A stretch of 33,695 nt of DNA. It comes from Clostridium sp. (GTDB lineage: Bacteria > Bacteroidota > Bacteroidia > Bacteroidales > Bacteroidaceae). The translations under genes were made by a program, and so were the position numbers. Shown here piece after piece: positions 16,910-25,798 of this stretch; the first letter of the stretch is position 1, and the number at the start of each line of letters is the position of its first letter. Below the pieces are notes generated by a model. That model did not search any database. It was not told where the DNA came from and was given only the letters and a program-made list of their open reading frames with translations. Location: positions 1 through 33,695 of the forward strand of contig JAMPGY010000026.1 in assembly GCA_023663705.1 (NCBI GenBank), given 5' to 3'.

Positions 16910-16943
16910 CAAAGATATAAATATTTACTATAGATTCAACAAA
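16910..16943 (-). promoter_or_regulatory. rnhB promoter
   Basis: On the minus strand TTTG (16943-16940), 22 nt, then TATCTTTG (16917-16910) fit the Bacteroidetes pattern. The box ends 5 nt before the rnhB ATG at 16904, so transcription would start at or next to the start codon. Confidence 0.6.
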
Positions 16944-16956
16944 AAAGACGACCTTT
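16924..16956 (+). promoter_or_regulatory. Possible lysO promoter
   Basis: TTTA (16924-16927), 21 nt, then GACCTTTG (16949-16956) is a near match to TTTG-N20-TAnnTTTG on the plus strand. It interleaves with the divergent rnhB promoter. Transcription would start around 16961, next to the GTG start proposed for lysO. Confidence 0.4.
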
Positions 16957-16961
16957 GTGAT

Positions 16962-17912
16962 GTGGTTATTGTAATTTTGTCTTTATGGGGCAGCGCCGGG
17001 TTGGGTTACCTGTTGCGCCGGCATCCGCAAGCATGGGTTTCACTCATGCTCTTGGTTTTTGTCTGGTTACTTCTGTTTATCATCGGCATCGAAGTGGGAA
17101 GCAACCGGCAATTGATTCAATCCATGGGCAACCTGGGGTTTGAGGCTGCGGTCGTTACTTTCGTCACCACGCTGTGTTGCGGAATCGCCACCTGGATGAT
17201 GTGGCGTTGGATTAATGTGCAGCCCGCAACCGAAATTGTGGAAAAGAAGATGGACGCCCCTCGACGCAAACACCGGTACAAAATCCCCAGTCTATCCTCT
17301 CTGTGGAATAAACTACGCGATAGTCTGATCATCCTATGTTGTTTTCTTGCCGGATGTCTTGTAGGGCTGCAATACGGCAACAGCATGCTTCCGTCCCAAG
17401 CCTCATTCGTCACACTCTGCCTGATGATGGCGTGCGTGGGGTTCAATATCGGACAGAACTCGGAGTTAAGAAACAGTTTCCGACGTATCAAAAAGAAACT
17501 TATACTGCTGCCCCTGGTCACCATAGGAGCCACCTGGGTCGGTTCGGCTCTCACAGCCCTGCTCCTGCCGCGCCACGGTCTGACCGATTGGCTGGCTGTA
17601 GGTTCCGGATTCGGATATTACTCACTTTCCGGCATCATCATCACACAGACCAGAGGTGCCGAATTGGGAACCATTGCTTTGATGTATAACATTTTGCGCG
17701 AAATATCCGCCCTTCTGTTCAGTCCCCTGCTGTTCCGGTTGTTCGGTCCGTTGTCGCCCATCAGCACCGGCGGTGCCACCACTGCAGACACCACCCTTCC
17801 GGTCATTGCCCGCGTATGCGGAGAGAAGTTCATTCCCATTTCCGTTTACCACGGTCTGACCGTAGACTTCACCGTTCCCTTCCTTGTCCCCTTCTTCTGT
17901 TCGCTGGCATAG
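16962..17912 (+). CDS. lysO: LysO-family lysine exporter
   Basis: An inner-membrane protein of about 316 residues with around eight hydrophobic segments, of the LysO (DUF340) family that exports L-lysine in E. coli. Visible features include an N-terminal hydrophobic hairpin ([18 protein letters not shown]...[22 protein letters not shown]), a basic cytoplasmic loop ([13 protein letters not shown]), [11 protein letters not shown], and the conserved [34 protein letters not shown] region. The frame is open to an ATG at 16905, but that extension reads through the divergent promoter region and is hydrophilic. The GTG at 16962 places the first membrane helix at the N-terminus as in relatives. The peptidase gene downstream has its own promoter. 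Substrate assignment rests on family only. Confidence 0.85.
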   Translation: MVIVILSLWGSAGLGYLLRRHPQAWVSLMLLVFVWLLLFIIGIEVGSNRQLIQSMGNLGFEAAVVTFVTTLCCGIATWMMWRWINVQPATEIVEKKMDAPRRKHRYKIPSLSSLWNKLRDSLIILCCFLAGCLVGLQYGNSMLPSQASFVTLCLMMACVGFNIGQNSELRNSFRRIKKKLILLPLVTIGATWVGSALTALLLPRHGLTDWLAVGSGFGYYSLSGIIITQTRGAELGTIALMYNILREISALLFSPLLFRLFGPLSPISTGGATTADTTLPVIARVCGEKFIPISVYHGLTVDFTVPFLVPFFCSLA

Positions 17913-17960
17913 CATCGAAAAGAAAAGTGCCTCCATACGAAAGGATTCAAAAGATTATCA

Positions 17961-17968
17961 TATCTTTG
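17961..17968 (+). promoter_or_regulatory. -7 element of the S9 peptidase promoter
   Basis: TATCTTTG matches TAnnTTTG 22 nt upstream of the ATG at 17991. No clear -33 element is visible. The predicted leader is about 17 nt. Confidence 0.55.
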
Positions 17969-17990
17969 CGACCATAAACACGATAAAGAT

Positions 17991-20237
17991 ATGACAAGAA
18001 AACTCTTTGCAATCGCAGTTTGTCTGACCGGCATACTGAATCTGCATGCGCAAGGTACTGTGGAAGACTACAATCGGGCCTATGCTTTGCGCAGCAAGTA
18101 TAATCCATCCCGTGTCACACACAGCAACGTACAGCCGCAGTGGATTCCCGAAACCGATTGTTTCTGGTATGTTCAACACACAGAAGGCAAGGATGAATAC
18201 ATCCGCGTGGATGCCGCACGCAACAAACGCACTCCCCTGCTTAATACATCACGGGTGGCTGACGCCCTGTCCCAACAAAGCGGCAAAGAGGTAAAAGCGA
18301 ATTATCTGCCTTGGCAGAACATACGGGTGACCGGCAAAGGCAATTGCCTGACGTTTGACTTTGACGGACGCAAATGGGAGTATGACGTCAAACACAACCG
18401 TTTGACAGAAAAAGAGCGCATACACAAGAACGGGCCCGGACGCCATTGGATGGAGCGCGACGACGAACGCAACGGACACCCTGTGGAATCGCCCGACCAT
18501 CGGTATACGGCCTACATCAAGAATGACAACGTATATATAAAGGAGAAGGCAACGGGACGTGAACAGGCACTGAGCATCGACGGCACGGCGGGCAACTATT
18601 ATTCGGCCTACCTGCAATGGTCGCCGGACTCGCGCAAGGTGCTGGCCTGCCGGATACGCCCCAGCGAAAAGCGCTATGTCTACTATGTGGAATCTTCGCC
18701 CCGCGACCAGCTGCAACCCAAATTGCACAAACAGGAATATGCCAAACCGGGCGATGAACTTCCGTTCAAAGTGCCGTGTATATTTGATGTGGAAAAAGGC
18801 ACGCGCCTGATTCCGTCCACCGAACTGTTCTGCCGGCAATATGCCATCGAATGGTTGCGTTGGGACGCCGACAGCCGTGCCGTCACCTTTGAATACAACG
18901 AGCGGGGGCACAAAACATACCGCCTGCTGGAACTATCCGCAGAAGACGGCTCCGTGCGCACGCTAATCGAGGAGAAAGAGGAGAAATACGTGAATTATCC
19001 CCGGCTCTATCGCCACCATCTGAGCGACGGACGGCGCATCCTGTGGACCAGCGAGCGAGACAATTTCAACCACATCTACCTGTATGACCGCAACCGGCTG
19101 GACACACCACGCCAGGTGACACAAGGCGCGTGGTATGTGCGGGAGATTGTGCATGTAGACGAGGAACGGGAACAAATCTACTTCTCCGCCAACGGGGTCA
19201 ATCCGACGGAAGACCCGTATCTGATACATTATTACCGCATAAACTTCGACGGTTCCGGCTTCACCAGCCTCACTCCGGAAGAGGGTACACACAAGGTATG
19301 GTTCTCGCCCGACTTCCGCTATTTGGTGGATGTCTACTCCACCGTCAGCTGCCCGCCGACGGCCGTATTGCGCGATGCCACCGACGGTAAAATCCGCATG
19401 ACATTGGAGACGGCAGACATCTCGGCATTGACGACGGAAGGCTGGAAGGCCCCGGAAGTGTTCCAGGCACCGGGGCGCGATGGAATAACGCCGATGTGGG
19501 GCATCATCTATCGTCCGTCCAACTTCGACCCCTCCCACAGTTACCCTGTGATTGAATATATCTATTCGGGACCGGGCGACCAGTATGTGCCCAAATTATT
19601 CTCCGCCTACAACTGGTGGATGACCTCACTGGCCGAACTGGGCTTCATCGTGGTGCAGGTGGACGGTATGACCACCTCTTTCCGTTCCAAGGCTTTTGAA
19701 GAAGTCTGCTACAAGAATCTGAAAGATGCCGGTCTGCCCGACCACATGGCTTGGATACGCGCTGCAGCCGAACGGTATCCTTATATGGACATCAACCGGG
19801 TGGGCATCTTCGGCTGTTCGGCCGGCGGACAGGAGTCGACAGCCGCCGTACTGCAATACCCCGATTTCTACAAGGCGGCTTACTCGGCCTGCGGCTGCCA
19901 CGACAACCGGATGGACAAAATCTGGTGGAACGAACTGTGGATGGGCTACCCCGTAGACGAGTCTTATGCAGCTTCCTCCAATGTGGAGATGGCTCATCTG
20001 CTGCAACGCCCGCTGATGCTGGTTGTCGGGGAGATGGATGACAACGTGGATCCTGCCTCCACCATGCAGGTGGCCGATGCGCTCATCCGTGCCAACAAGG
20101 ACTTCGAGCTGGTGGTGATTCCCGGAGCGCGCCACACCATGGGCGAAGATTACGGAGAGCACAAGCGCTACGACTTCTTCGTGCGCCACCTTCTGGGCGT
20201 CAATCCTCCGGCATGGAGCGAGGTGAAGACCAAATAA
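17991..20237 (+). CDS. Secreted S9 family peptidase, dipeptidyl peptidase IV type
   Basis: A 748-residue exported serine peptidase expected to release dipeptides, often X-Pro, from peptide N-termini. A signal peptide ends near residue 20 (GILNLHAQG). Residues about 25-480 form the DPP IV N-terminal beta-propeller (repeats such as FWYVQHTEGKDEYIRV, YLQWSPDSRKVLACR, IYLYDRNRLDTPRQVTQG, IYFSANGVNPTEDPY). The alpha/beta-hydrolase domain follows, with GIFGCSAGGQ (S610 nucleophile), GEMDDNVDP (D683) and IPGARHTMG (H715) as a complete triad. The motif is GCSAGG where many DPP IV enzymes have GWSYGG, so substrate preference may differ. The gene has its own promoter and is closed by a strong hairpin. 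It likely works in the periplasm in peptide use. Confidence 0.92.
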   Translation: MTRKLFAIAVCLTGILNLHAQGTVEDYNRAYALRSKYNPSRVTHSNVQPQWIPETDCFWYVQHTEGKDEYIRVDAARNKRTPLLNTSRVADALSQQSGKEVKANYLPWQNIRVTGKGNCLTFDFDGRKWEYDVKHNRLTEKERIHKNGPGRHWMERDDERNGHPVESPDHRYTAYIKNDNVYIKEKATGREQALSIDGTAGNYYSAYLQWSPDSRKVLACRIRPSEKRYVYYVESSPRDQLQPKLHKQEYAKPGDELPFKVPCIFDVEKGTRLIPSTELFCRQYAIEWLRWDADSRAVTFEYNERGHKTYRLLELSAEDGSVRTLIEEKEEKYVNYPRLYRHHLSDGRRILWTSERDNFNHIYLYDRNRLDTPRQVTQGAWYVREIVHVDEEREQIYFSANGVNPTEDPYLIHYYRINFDGSGFTSLTPEEGTHKVWFSPDFRYLVDVYSTVSCPPTAVLRDATDGKIRMTLETADISALTTEGWKAPEVFQAPGRDGITPMWGIIYRPSNFDPSHSYPVIEYIYSGPGDQYVPKLFSAYNWWMTSLAELGFIVVQVDGMTTSFRSKAFEEVCYKNLKDAGLPDHMAWIRAAAERYPYMDINRVGIFGCSAGGQESTAAVLQYPDFYKAAYSACGCHDNRMDKIWWNELWMGYPVDESYAASSNVEMAHLLQRPLMLVVGEMDDNVDPASTMQVADALIRANKDFELVVIPGARHTMGEDYGEHKRYDFFVRHLLGVNPPAWSEVKTK

Positions 20238-20259
20238 CGTCTTCCGTCCGCCCGTTACG

Positions 20260-20304
20260 GCAAAGGGGATGTGCCCTCGCAAAACCGCGGCACATCCCCT
20301 TTGC
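20260..20304 (+). terminator. Terminator between the S9 peptidase and sufS
   Basis: GCAAAGGGGATGTGCC (20260-20275) and GGCACATCCCCTTTGC (20289-20304) form a perfect 16-bp stem around a 13-nt loop. It sits between convergent genes, 22 nt after the peptidase stop and 22 nt after the sufS stop, so it probably ends both transcripts although neither side has a long T-run. Confidence 0.8.
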
Positions 20305-20326
20305 AATTCTTGGCAAGAGGTGCGGA

Positions 20327-21544
20327 CTATCCGAACATCTTGCTGACACGCTCTATGCCGGCCACCAGCGCATCCACCTCCCCGCGGGTGTTGTACAGAC
20401 CGAAAGAGGCACGGACGGTGCCTTCCACCCCCATGCGTCGCATCAGGGGTTCGGCACAATGATGCCCTGTGCGGACGGCTATCCCCAGGCGGTCGAGCAG
20501 CGTGCCCATATCCAGGTGATGAATATTACCTACCAGAAACGAAATAACTGCGTCCTTGTGAGTCGGTTCGCCGATAAAACGCATACCGGGGATGGCGCGC
20601 ATGCGTTCCATGGCATAACGCGTCAAGTCCTGTTCGTGAGCGTAGATATTGTCCAGCCCCAGTTCCGTCACGTAGTCCAAGGCACAAGCCAATCCGGTGG
20701 AGGCCACATAGTCGGGCGTGCCGGCCTCAAACTTGAACGGCAGGTCGTTGAACGTGGTCTTCTCGAAACTGACATTACGTATCATCTCACCACCGCCCAT
20801 ATAGGGAGGCATGCGGTCCAGCCATTGCTCCTTGCCGTAAAGCACACCGATGCCCGTGGGACCGTAAACCTTATGTCCGCTGAAGGCGAAGAAGTCGCAG
20901 TCCAGATCCTGTACATCCACCGCAAAATGCGGTGCACTCTGTGCTCCGTCTACCAAAACGGGAACACCGCGGGCATGTGCCACAGCCACCATTTCCTTCA
21001 CCGGATTCACCGTGCCCAGCACATTGCTGACGTGCGTGATGCACACCAGACGGGTGCGTTCGGTAAACAGTGTCTCAAATACATCCAGCCGCAACTCGCC
21101 TTTGTCCGTGATGGGTATCACCCGCAGACGGATACCCTTGCGCTGCTGCAGCAACTGCCAGGGCACAATGTTGGAGTGATGTTCCATCTCACTGACAATC
21201 ACCTCGTCACCAGCCTTCATCAGGCCCTCTCCGAAACTGGAGGCCACCAGATTGATGCTCTCCGTGGTGCCACGGGTGAATACAATCTCTGATGTGGTGC
21301 GGGCATTCAGGAAGCGACGCACCGTCTCGCGGGCCGCCTCGTGCAGCTCCGTGGCCTGTTGCGACAGGAAGTGAACGCCCCTGTGCACATTGGCATTCAC
21401 CGAATAATATTCGTTGACAAGGGCATCCACCACCTGGTGCGGTTTCTGCGTGGTGGCTCCATTGTCCAAATACACCAGCGGGCGACCATACACCTCGCGC
21501 CGGAGTATGGGAAAGTCGGCCCGTATCTTTGCTATATCGTACAT
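20327..21544 (-). CDS. sufS: Cysteine desulfurase SufS
   Basis: A PLP-dependent enzyme that takes sulfur from L-cysteine and passes it to the SUF scaffold for Fe-S cluster assembly. The 405-residue length is typical of class II desulfurases. FSGHKVYGPTGIG holds the PLP lysine K225. VFTRGTTESINLVASS is the cofactor-phosphate loop. EMEHHSNIVPWQ holds the PLP-stacking His. RTGHHCAEPLM holds the persulfide cysteine C363. The short loop before the cysteine fits SufS rather than IscS. It is the last gene of sufBCDS, 6 nt after sufD. No sufE or sufU sulfur-transfer partner is present in the window. Confidence 0.96.
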   Translation of the reverse strand: MYDIAKIRADFPILRREVYGRPLVYLDNGATTQKPHQVVDALVNEYYSVNANVHRGVHFLSQQATELHEAARETVRRFLNARTTSEIVFTRGTTESINLVASSFGEGLMKAGDEVIVSEMEHHSNIVPWQLLQQRKGIRLRVIPITDKGELRLDVFETLFTERTRLVCITHVSNVLGTVNPVKEMVAVAHARGVPVLVDGAQSAPHFAVDVQDLDCDFFAFSGHKVYGPTGIGVLYGKEQWLDRMPPYMGGGEMIRNVSFEKTTFNDLPFKFEAGTPDYVASTGLACALDYVTELGLDNIYAHEQDLTRYAMERMRAIPGMRFIGEPTHKDAVISFLVGNIHHLDMGTLLDRLGIAVRTGHHCAEPLMRRMGVEGTVRASFGLYNTRGEVDALVAGIERVSKMFG

Positions 21545-21550
21545 AGTGTG

Positions 21551-22894
21551 CTACTTACGGAATTTACAACCCTCACAGCGCCCCAGTTCTCCACGGAAAC
21601 GCTTCTCCACCAGATAGTGCAACCTGTCGCGCAGAGCATCCAGTTTCAGCACGTCCAGCACCTGCGTCACGAAGGCAAACTTCAGCAGCGTGCGGGCCTC
21701 GGCCTCGCTGATGCCGCGCTGCCGCATATAGAAGAGCGCCTGCTCGTCCAACTGTCCAACCGTGGAACCGTGGCTGCACTTCACATCATCGGCATAAATC
21801 TCCAGCATGGGCTGCGTGTACATGCGCGCCTCCTTGGTGGCACAAAGGTTGGCGTTCGACTCCTGCGACGTCACTCCCTGCGCTCCAGCACGCACCAACA
21901 CACGGCCGGCAAAAGCTCCGGTCGATTGGTCGTCGAGCACATATTTATAGAGTTCGGTGCTGTGACTGTCGGGTGCCTGATGGTCTATCAGCGTGTTGTT
22001 GTCCACATGCTGTTCCTGGTCGGCTATGGCGCATCCGTAGAGGTTGGTCTCCGCCCCCCTTCCGGCCAGCACCACGTCCGTCTGATTGCGCGTATACCCG
22101 TTGTGGAGGGTAAAACCGGCAAAGGTGGCCGTGCTGTATGCCTCCTGACGGGCGTACAGATGACTGAAACGGGTGTTCTTCACATGTGTCTCTTCCAAAT
22201 CGTAGAGTTCCAGATGGGCATTCTCGCCCACATAGGCTTCCGCCACCTGGGTGGCCAGGAAACGACGGTCGTCCACGGCGTGGTCGCAGAAGAGGATACG
22301 CGCCTGGGCACCTTCCTCCAACACAATCAACACACGGCGGTTCACCATAAAGTCTACATCCGAACGCAGGATGTTCACCACCTGGATGGCACGATCCACC
22401 ACCACATTCTTCGGCACATAAATGAACAGTCCGTCCTGCGCCAGTGCCGTGTTCAGCGCCGTGACGGCATCCCCGCCTGTAGGAGCCAGACGGCCGTAAT
22501 GGGCAGCCACCACCTCCGGACATCTCTCCACCGCCTCGCGCATGGAGCACACCATTACCCCTTGGGGCAGCGACACGGCGGGCAGGGCCTCATCGTAGAA
22601 CGCATCGTTCACCACGAAATAGAGCGAGGTGCTCAGATTGGGCACATCGCAAGTGAACACGTCATACGGATTGACAGGTATCTTCAATCGATTGATGTTC
22701 AGTCCATAGTCCGGTGCGAAGGCTTTCTGTACATCCGTATACTTGTAGCGTTCCTCCTTGCGGCCGGGAAAGCCCAGACGACGGAAGTCGGCAAAAGCCT
22801 GCTGCCGCAGCGCGTTCATCACCGCCGGACTGTGGGAGGCTATCGCATCGGAATGCTGCTCTATAAGGTCAATATATTGCTGTTCGCTATTCAT
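21551..22894 (-). CDS. sufD: Fe-S cluster assembly protein SufD
   Basis: A subunit of the SufBCD scaffold complex on which Fe-S clusters are built; SufD pairs with SufB and supports iron entry. The 447-residue protein has an N-terminal helical region including GRKEERYKYTDVQKAF, typical of SufD. The right-handed beta-helix core contains RVLVRAGAQGVTSQESNANLCATKEARMYTQPMLEIYADDVKCSHGSTVGQLDEQALFYMRQRG, with the SufD His in KCSHG. The C-terminal helices end in GRCEGCKFRK. It lies 14 nt after sufC and 6 nt before sufS in the same operon. Confidence 0.95.
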   Translation of the reverse strand: MNSEQQYIDLIEQHSDAIASHSPAVMNALRQQAFADFRRLGFPGRKEERYKYTDVQKAFAPDYGLNINRLKIPVNPYDVFTCDVPNLSTSLYFVVNDAFYDEALPAVSLPQGVMVCSMREAVERCPEVVAAHYGRLAPTGGDAVTALNTALAQDGLFIYVPKNVVVDRAIQVVNILRSDVDFMVNRRVLIVLEEGAQARILFCDHAVDDRRFLATQVAEAYVGENAHLELYDLEETHVKNTRFSHLYARQEAYSTATFAGFTLHNGYTRNQTDVVLAGRGAETNLYGCAIADQEQHVDNNTLIDHQAPDSHSTELYKYVLDDQSTGAFAGRVLVRAGAQGVTSQESNANLCATKEARMYTQPMLEIYADDVKCSHGSTVGQLDEQALFYMRQRGISEAEARTLLKFAFVTQVLDVLKLDALRDRLHYLVEKRFRGELGRCEGCKFRK

Positions 22895-22908
22895 GGATTC
22901 CGCATTTT

Positions 22909-23664
22909 TTAGGACTCGGAGATTTCCGCCTTTATCCAGTCAAATCCTCTGTTCTCTATCTCCAAAGCAAGCTCCGGTCCGCCGGACTTCACGATACGTC
23001 CGTCTATCAGCACATGCACAAAGTCGGGCTTCAGATAGTCCAGCAGACGCTGATAGTGTGTGATTACCATCGCACTGGTTTCGGGCGTTCTCAGTTTGTT
23101 GAATCCCTCGGCCACGATGCGCAGTGCATCCACGTCCAATCCGGAATCCGTCTCGTCCAGTATGCTGAACGTGGGTTCCAGCACAGCCATCTGGAATATC
23201 TCGTTGCGCTTCTTCTCGCCTCCGCTGAACCCCTCGTTCACCGAGCGGTTGGCCAGTTTGCTGTCCAGCTCCACGATGCGCCTTTTCTCGCGCATCAGTT
23301 TCAGGAAGTCGCCGGCGCTCATCGGCTCCAGCCCCTGGTATTTGCGCTTGGCGTTGAGAGCCGCCCGCATGAAATTGACCATCGACACACCGGGTATCTC
23401 CACCGGCTGCTGGAACGACAGGAAGAGTCCCTCGTGGGAACGCTCTTCCGGCGACAACGCCAGCAGGTCCTTTCCGTTGAACGTGACGCTTCCTCGGGTC
23501 ACCTCGTAGGCGGGATGCCCCACCAGCACGTTGCTCAGCGTGCTCTTTCCGGCACCGTTCAGCCCCATCAGCGCGTGAATCTCGCCCGGATTGATGGTCA
23601 GATTGATGCCCTTCAATATTTCTTTGCCGTTGATTGCGGCATGCAAATCCTTTATCTCTAACAT
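22909..23664 (-). CDS. sufC: Fe-S cluster assembly ATPase SufC
   Basis: An ABC-type ATPase of the cytoplasmic SufBCD complex that drives conformational change during cluster assembly. The 251-residue length is normal. The Walker A motif is GLNGAGKST (34-42), the signature region is FSGGEKKRNEI, and Walker B is FSILDETDSGLD with the Glu-Thr-Asp typical of SufC. A His switch lies in MVITHYQRLL. The frame is open upstream to 23931, but that part overlaps sufB and has no family resemblance, so the ATG at 23664 (MLEIKDLHA) is chosen. It lies 17 nt after sufB and 14 nt before sufD. Confidence 0.96.
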   Translation of the reverse strand: MLEIKDLHAAINGKEILKGINLTINPGEIHALMGLNGAGKSTLSNVLVGHPAYEVTRGSVTFNGKDLLALSPEERSHEGLFLSFQQPVEIPGVSMVNFMRAALNAKRKYQGLEPMSAGDFLKLMREKRRIVELDSKLANRSVNEGFSGGEKKRNEIFQMAVLEPTFSILDETDSGLDVDALRIVAEGFNKLRTPETSAMVITHYQRLLDYLKPDFVHVLIDGRIVKSGGPELALEIENRGFDWIKAEISES

Positions 23665-23681
23665 AATCTTTACGTATGTGT

Positions 23682-25133
23682 TTATCCAACCGTTCCCTCC
23701 AGAGACACGTTCAACAATTTCTGTGCCTCCACGGCAAACTCCATCGGTAACTTGTTTATCACTTCCTTGGCATATCCGTTGACAATCAGCCCCACGGCCT
23801 CCTCGGTGGGGATGCCGCGCTGGTTGCAATAGAACAACTGGTCTTCGGATATCTTGGATGTCGTCGCTTCGTGCTCCACCACGGCCGTGTTGTTTTTCAC
23901 GTCCATATAGGGGAAGGTGTGTGCCCCGCATTCGCTACCCAACAGCAGTGAATCGCACGAACTGTAGTTGCGGGCGCCATCCGCCGTGGGTGCCACACGC
24001 ACCAGTCCGCGGTAGGAGTTCTGGCTCTTACCGGCCGATATGCCTTTGCTGATTATCGTGCTTCGGGTGTTGCGCCCCAGATGAATCATCTTGGTTCCGG
24101 TGTCGGCCTGCTGGTAGTTGTTGGTCACGGCCACGCTATAGAACTCGGCCTGAGAATTGTCTCCGCTCAACACACAACTGGGATACTTCCAGGTGATGGC
24201 AGACCCCGTCTCCACTTGTGTCCACGACAGCTTGCTGTTGGCTCCGCGCAGATGCCCGCGCTTGGTCACCAGATTGAGCACACCGCCCTTTCCTTCCGCA
24301 TCGCCGGGATACCAGTTCTGCACCGTGCTGTATTTCACCTCCGCATTGTCGTTGACCACAATCTCCACAATGGCGGCATGCAACTGGTTCTCGTCACGCA
24401 TCGGTGCCGTGCATCCCTCCAGATAGGACACGTATCCCCCATCGTCGCACACGATGAGCGTGCGCTCAAACTGCCCCGTGTTGCGGGCATTGATTCTGAA
24501 ATAGGTGGACAATTCCATCGGACAACGCACCCCCTTGGGGATATACACGAAAGAACCGTCGCTGAATACAGCCGAATTGAGTGCTGCGAAATAATTATCA
24601 CGATAGGGCACCACCGTTCCCAGATACTGACGCACCAGATCGGGATACTCGCGTACAGCCTCGCTAATGGAACAGAAAATGATTCCTTTCTCTGACAGCT
24701 TTTCCTTGAAGGTAGTCTTGACAGACACCGAGTCCATGACAGCATCCACAGCCGTTCCACTCAATGCCAGACGCTCCTCGAGAGGGATTCCCAACTTGTC
24801 GAACGTCTTCATCAATTCCGGATCGATCTCATCCAACGCTTTCGGCCCGTCTTTCCTTCCCTGTGTGGGATCCGCATAGTAGGAAATAGCCTGATAGTCT
24901 ATTTCAGGCAGGGTCAGATGCGCCCAATCGGGTTGCTCCAGTGTGAGCCAATGGCGAAATGCCTTGAGCCTGAAGCCGAGCATCCAGTCCGGCTCCCCCT
25001 TCTTCTCCGAGATCAGGCGCACGACATCCTCGTTCAGCCCTTTCTCTATAATCTCGGTATGAATATCGGTGGTAAACCCGTATTCATATTTTTTTTCGGC
25101 AACTTCCCGGACAAACTTATTTTTTTCTTCCAT
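23682..25133 (-). CDS. sufB: Fe-S cluster assembly protein SufB
   Basis: The main scaffold subunit of the SufBCD complex, on which the nascent Fe-S cluster forms. The 483-residue protein has the family hallmarks: [16 protein letters not shown] near the N-terminus, [41 protein letters not shown] (with the conserved Cys that accepts sulfur), VQNWYPGD, and the C-terminal [49 protein letters not shown]. It is the first of four closely spaced suf genes. A 114-nt gap with an imperfect hairpin separates it from cvpA, so the suf genes may have their own start of transcription or depend on readthrough from infB-cvpA. Confidence 0.97.
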   Translation of the reverse strand: MEEKNKFVREVAEKKYEYGFTTDIHTEIIEKGLNEDVVRLISEKKGEPDWMLGFRLKAFRHWLTLEQPDWAHLTLPEIDYQAISYYADPTQGRKDGPKALDEIDPELMKTFDKLGIPLEERLALSGTAVDAVMDSVSVKTTFKEKLSEKGIIFCSISEAVREYPDLVRQYLGTVVPYRDNYFAALNSAVFSDGSFVYIPKGVRCPMELSTYFRINARNTGQFERTLIVCDDGGYVSYLEGCTAPMRDENQLHAAIVEIVVNDNAEVKYSTVQNWYPGDAEGKGGVLNLVTKRGHLRGANSKLSWTQVETGSAITWKYPSCVLSGDNSQAEFYSVAVTNNYQQADTGTKMIHLGRNTRSTIISKGISAGKSQNSYRGLVRVAPTADGARNYSSCDSLLLGSECGAHTFPYMDVKNNTAVVEHEATTSKISEDQLFYCNQRGIPTEEAVGLIVNGYAKEVINKLPMEFAVEAQKLLNVSLEGTVG

Positions 25134-25165
25134 TTATCTATTCGTTACTCCTGATATTCATAAGC

Positions 25166-25220
25166 CAAAGAGAGGAATGCACCATCCGAAATCCGATGTG
25201 GCATTCCCGCTCTCACTTTG
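25166..25220 (-). other. Imperfect hairpin between cvpA and sufB
   Basis: Arms CAAAG-AGAG-GAATGC (25166-25180) and GCATTC-CTCT-CTTTG (25201-25220, with bulges) pair, and the inner CATC/GATG (25183-25186 with 25195-25198) extends the stem. It could terminate the infB-cvpA transcript or act in the sufB leader. No T-run follows it on the minus strand, and no good promoter box is seen before sufB. Confidence 0.45.
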
Positions 25221-25247
25221 TATGGTCAATAAGGAGACAGAGAACAT

Positions 25248-25790
25248 TCACGGTTCTCCGGCTTCGCCCTGTGCTTCTGTTCCGTCGGCTCTTTTGAGCG
25301 TTCCGTCCACAACTCTGACCACCATTTTCCGGCAACCGTCGCAAGTGTAGGCAGCCGCGCTCTTCAACGGGGGATAGAGCACAGAACGCTCACATAGGCG
25401 CCCGCTCCTCAATCCACCCCACTCGACCACGGTTATCAGAAGGCTCAGTCCGACCACATAGATCAGCACACCGGCCAATGCTCCGGCCAGACGGTTGAGA
25501 CCGTTCAATCCCAACCATTCCGTGACCGCCGTAAGCAGTCGGGCGACCACTCCCAACGCAACTGCCACCGCCATCCAAATCAGGACAAAAGCAGCCAACA
25601 GAGACATGCCCTCCCCCCAACCAGTATAAGCCGAAAGCAGGCAGCCACCCCGGGCGGCACACACGCAGGCAGCCCACAGACCCAGCCACAGGCCGATCCA
25701 ACGGGCACAACGACAGAAGAACCCTTTGCTCCATCCCTGCCAGGCTCCGTAGAGCAGAACAAGCCCCAGTGCAATGTCCACTGTCGTCAT
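25248..25790 (-). CDS. CvpA-family membrane protein
   Basis: A 180-residue inner-membrane protein with four hydrophobic segments (about 5-18, 28-48, 62-88 and 100-125) and a hydrophilic C-terminal tail with a CxxC pair (YTCDGCRKM). The start TTVDIALGLVLLYGAWQGWSKGFF matches the CvpA (colicin V production) family opening, where an Asp precedes the first helix and GxxxGF follows. CvpA proteins are linked to envelope stress tolerance, but their molecular role is not settled. The gene starts 8 nt after infB and probably shares its transcript. Confidence 0.82.
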   Translation of the reverse strand: MTTVDIALGLVLLYGAWQGWSKGFFCRCARWIGLWLGLWAACVCAARGGCLLSAYTGWGEGMSLLAAFVLIWMAVAVALGVVARLLTAVTEWLGLNGLNRLAGALAGVLIYVVGLSLLITVVEWGGLRSGRLCERSVLYPPLKSAAAYTCDGCRKMVVRVVDGTLKRADGTEAQGEAGEP

Positions 25791-25798
25791 ACGCCTCC

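Noticed and set aside
21341-22912. Long open plus-strand frame (523 codons) opposite sufS/sufD
   Set aside because: Antisense to two well-supported suf genes; the His/Arg-rich composition and lack of motifs mark it as a shadow frame.
23665-23931. N-terminal extension of SufC by 89 residues
   Set aside because: It overlaps the end of sufB in another frame and has no resemblance to ABC ATPases; the ATG at 23664 begins exactly at the family N-terminus.
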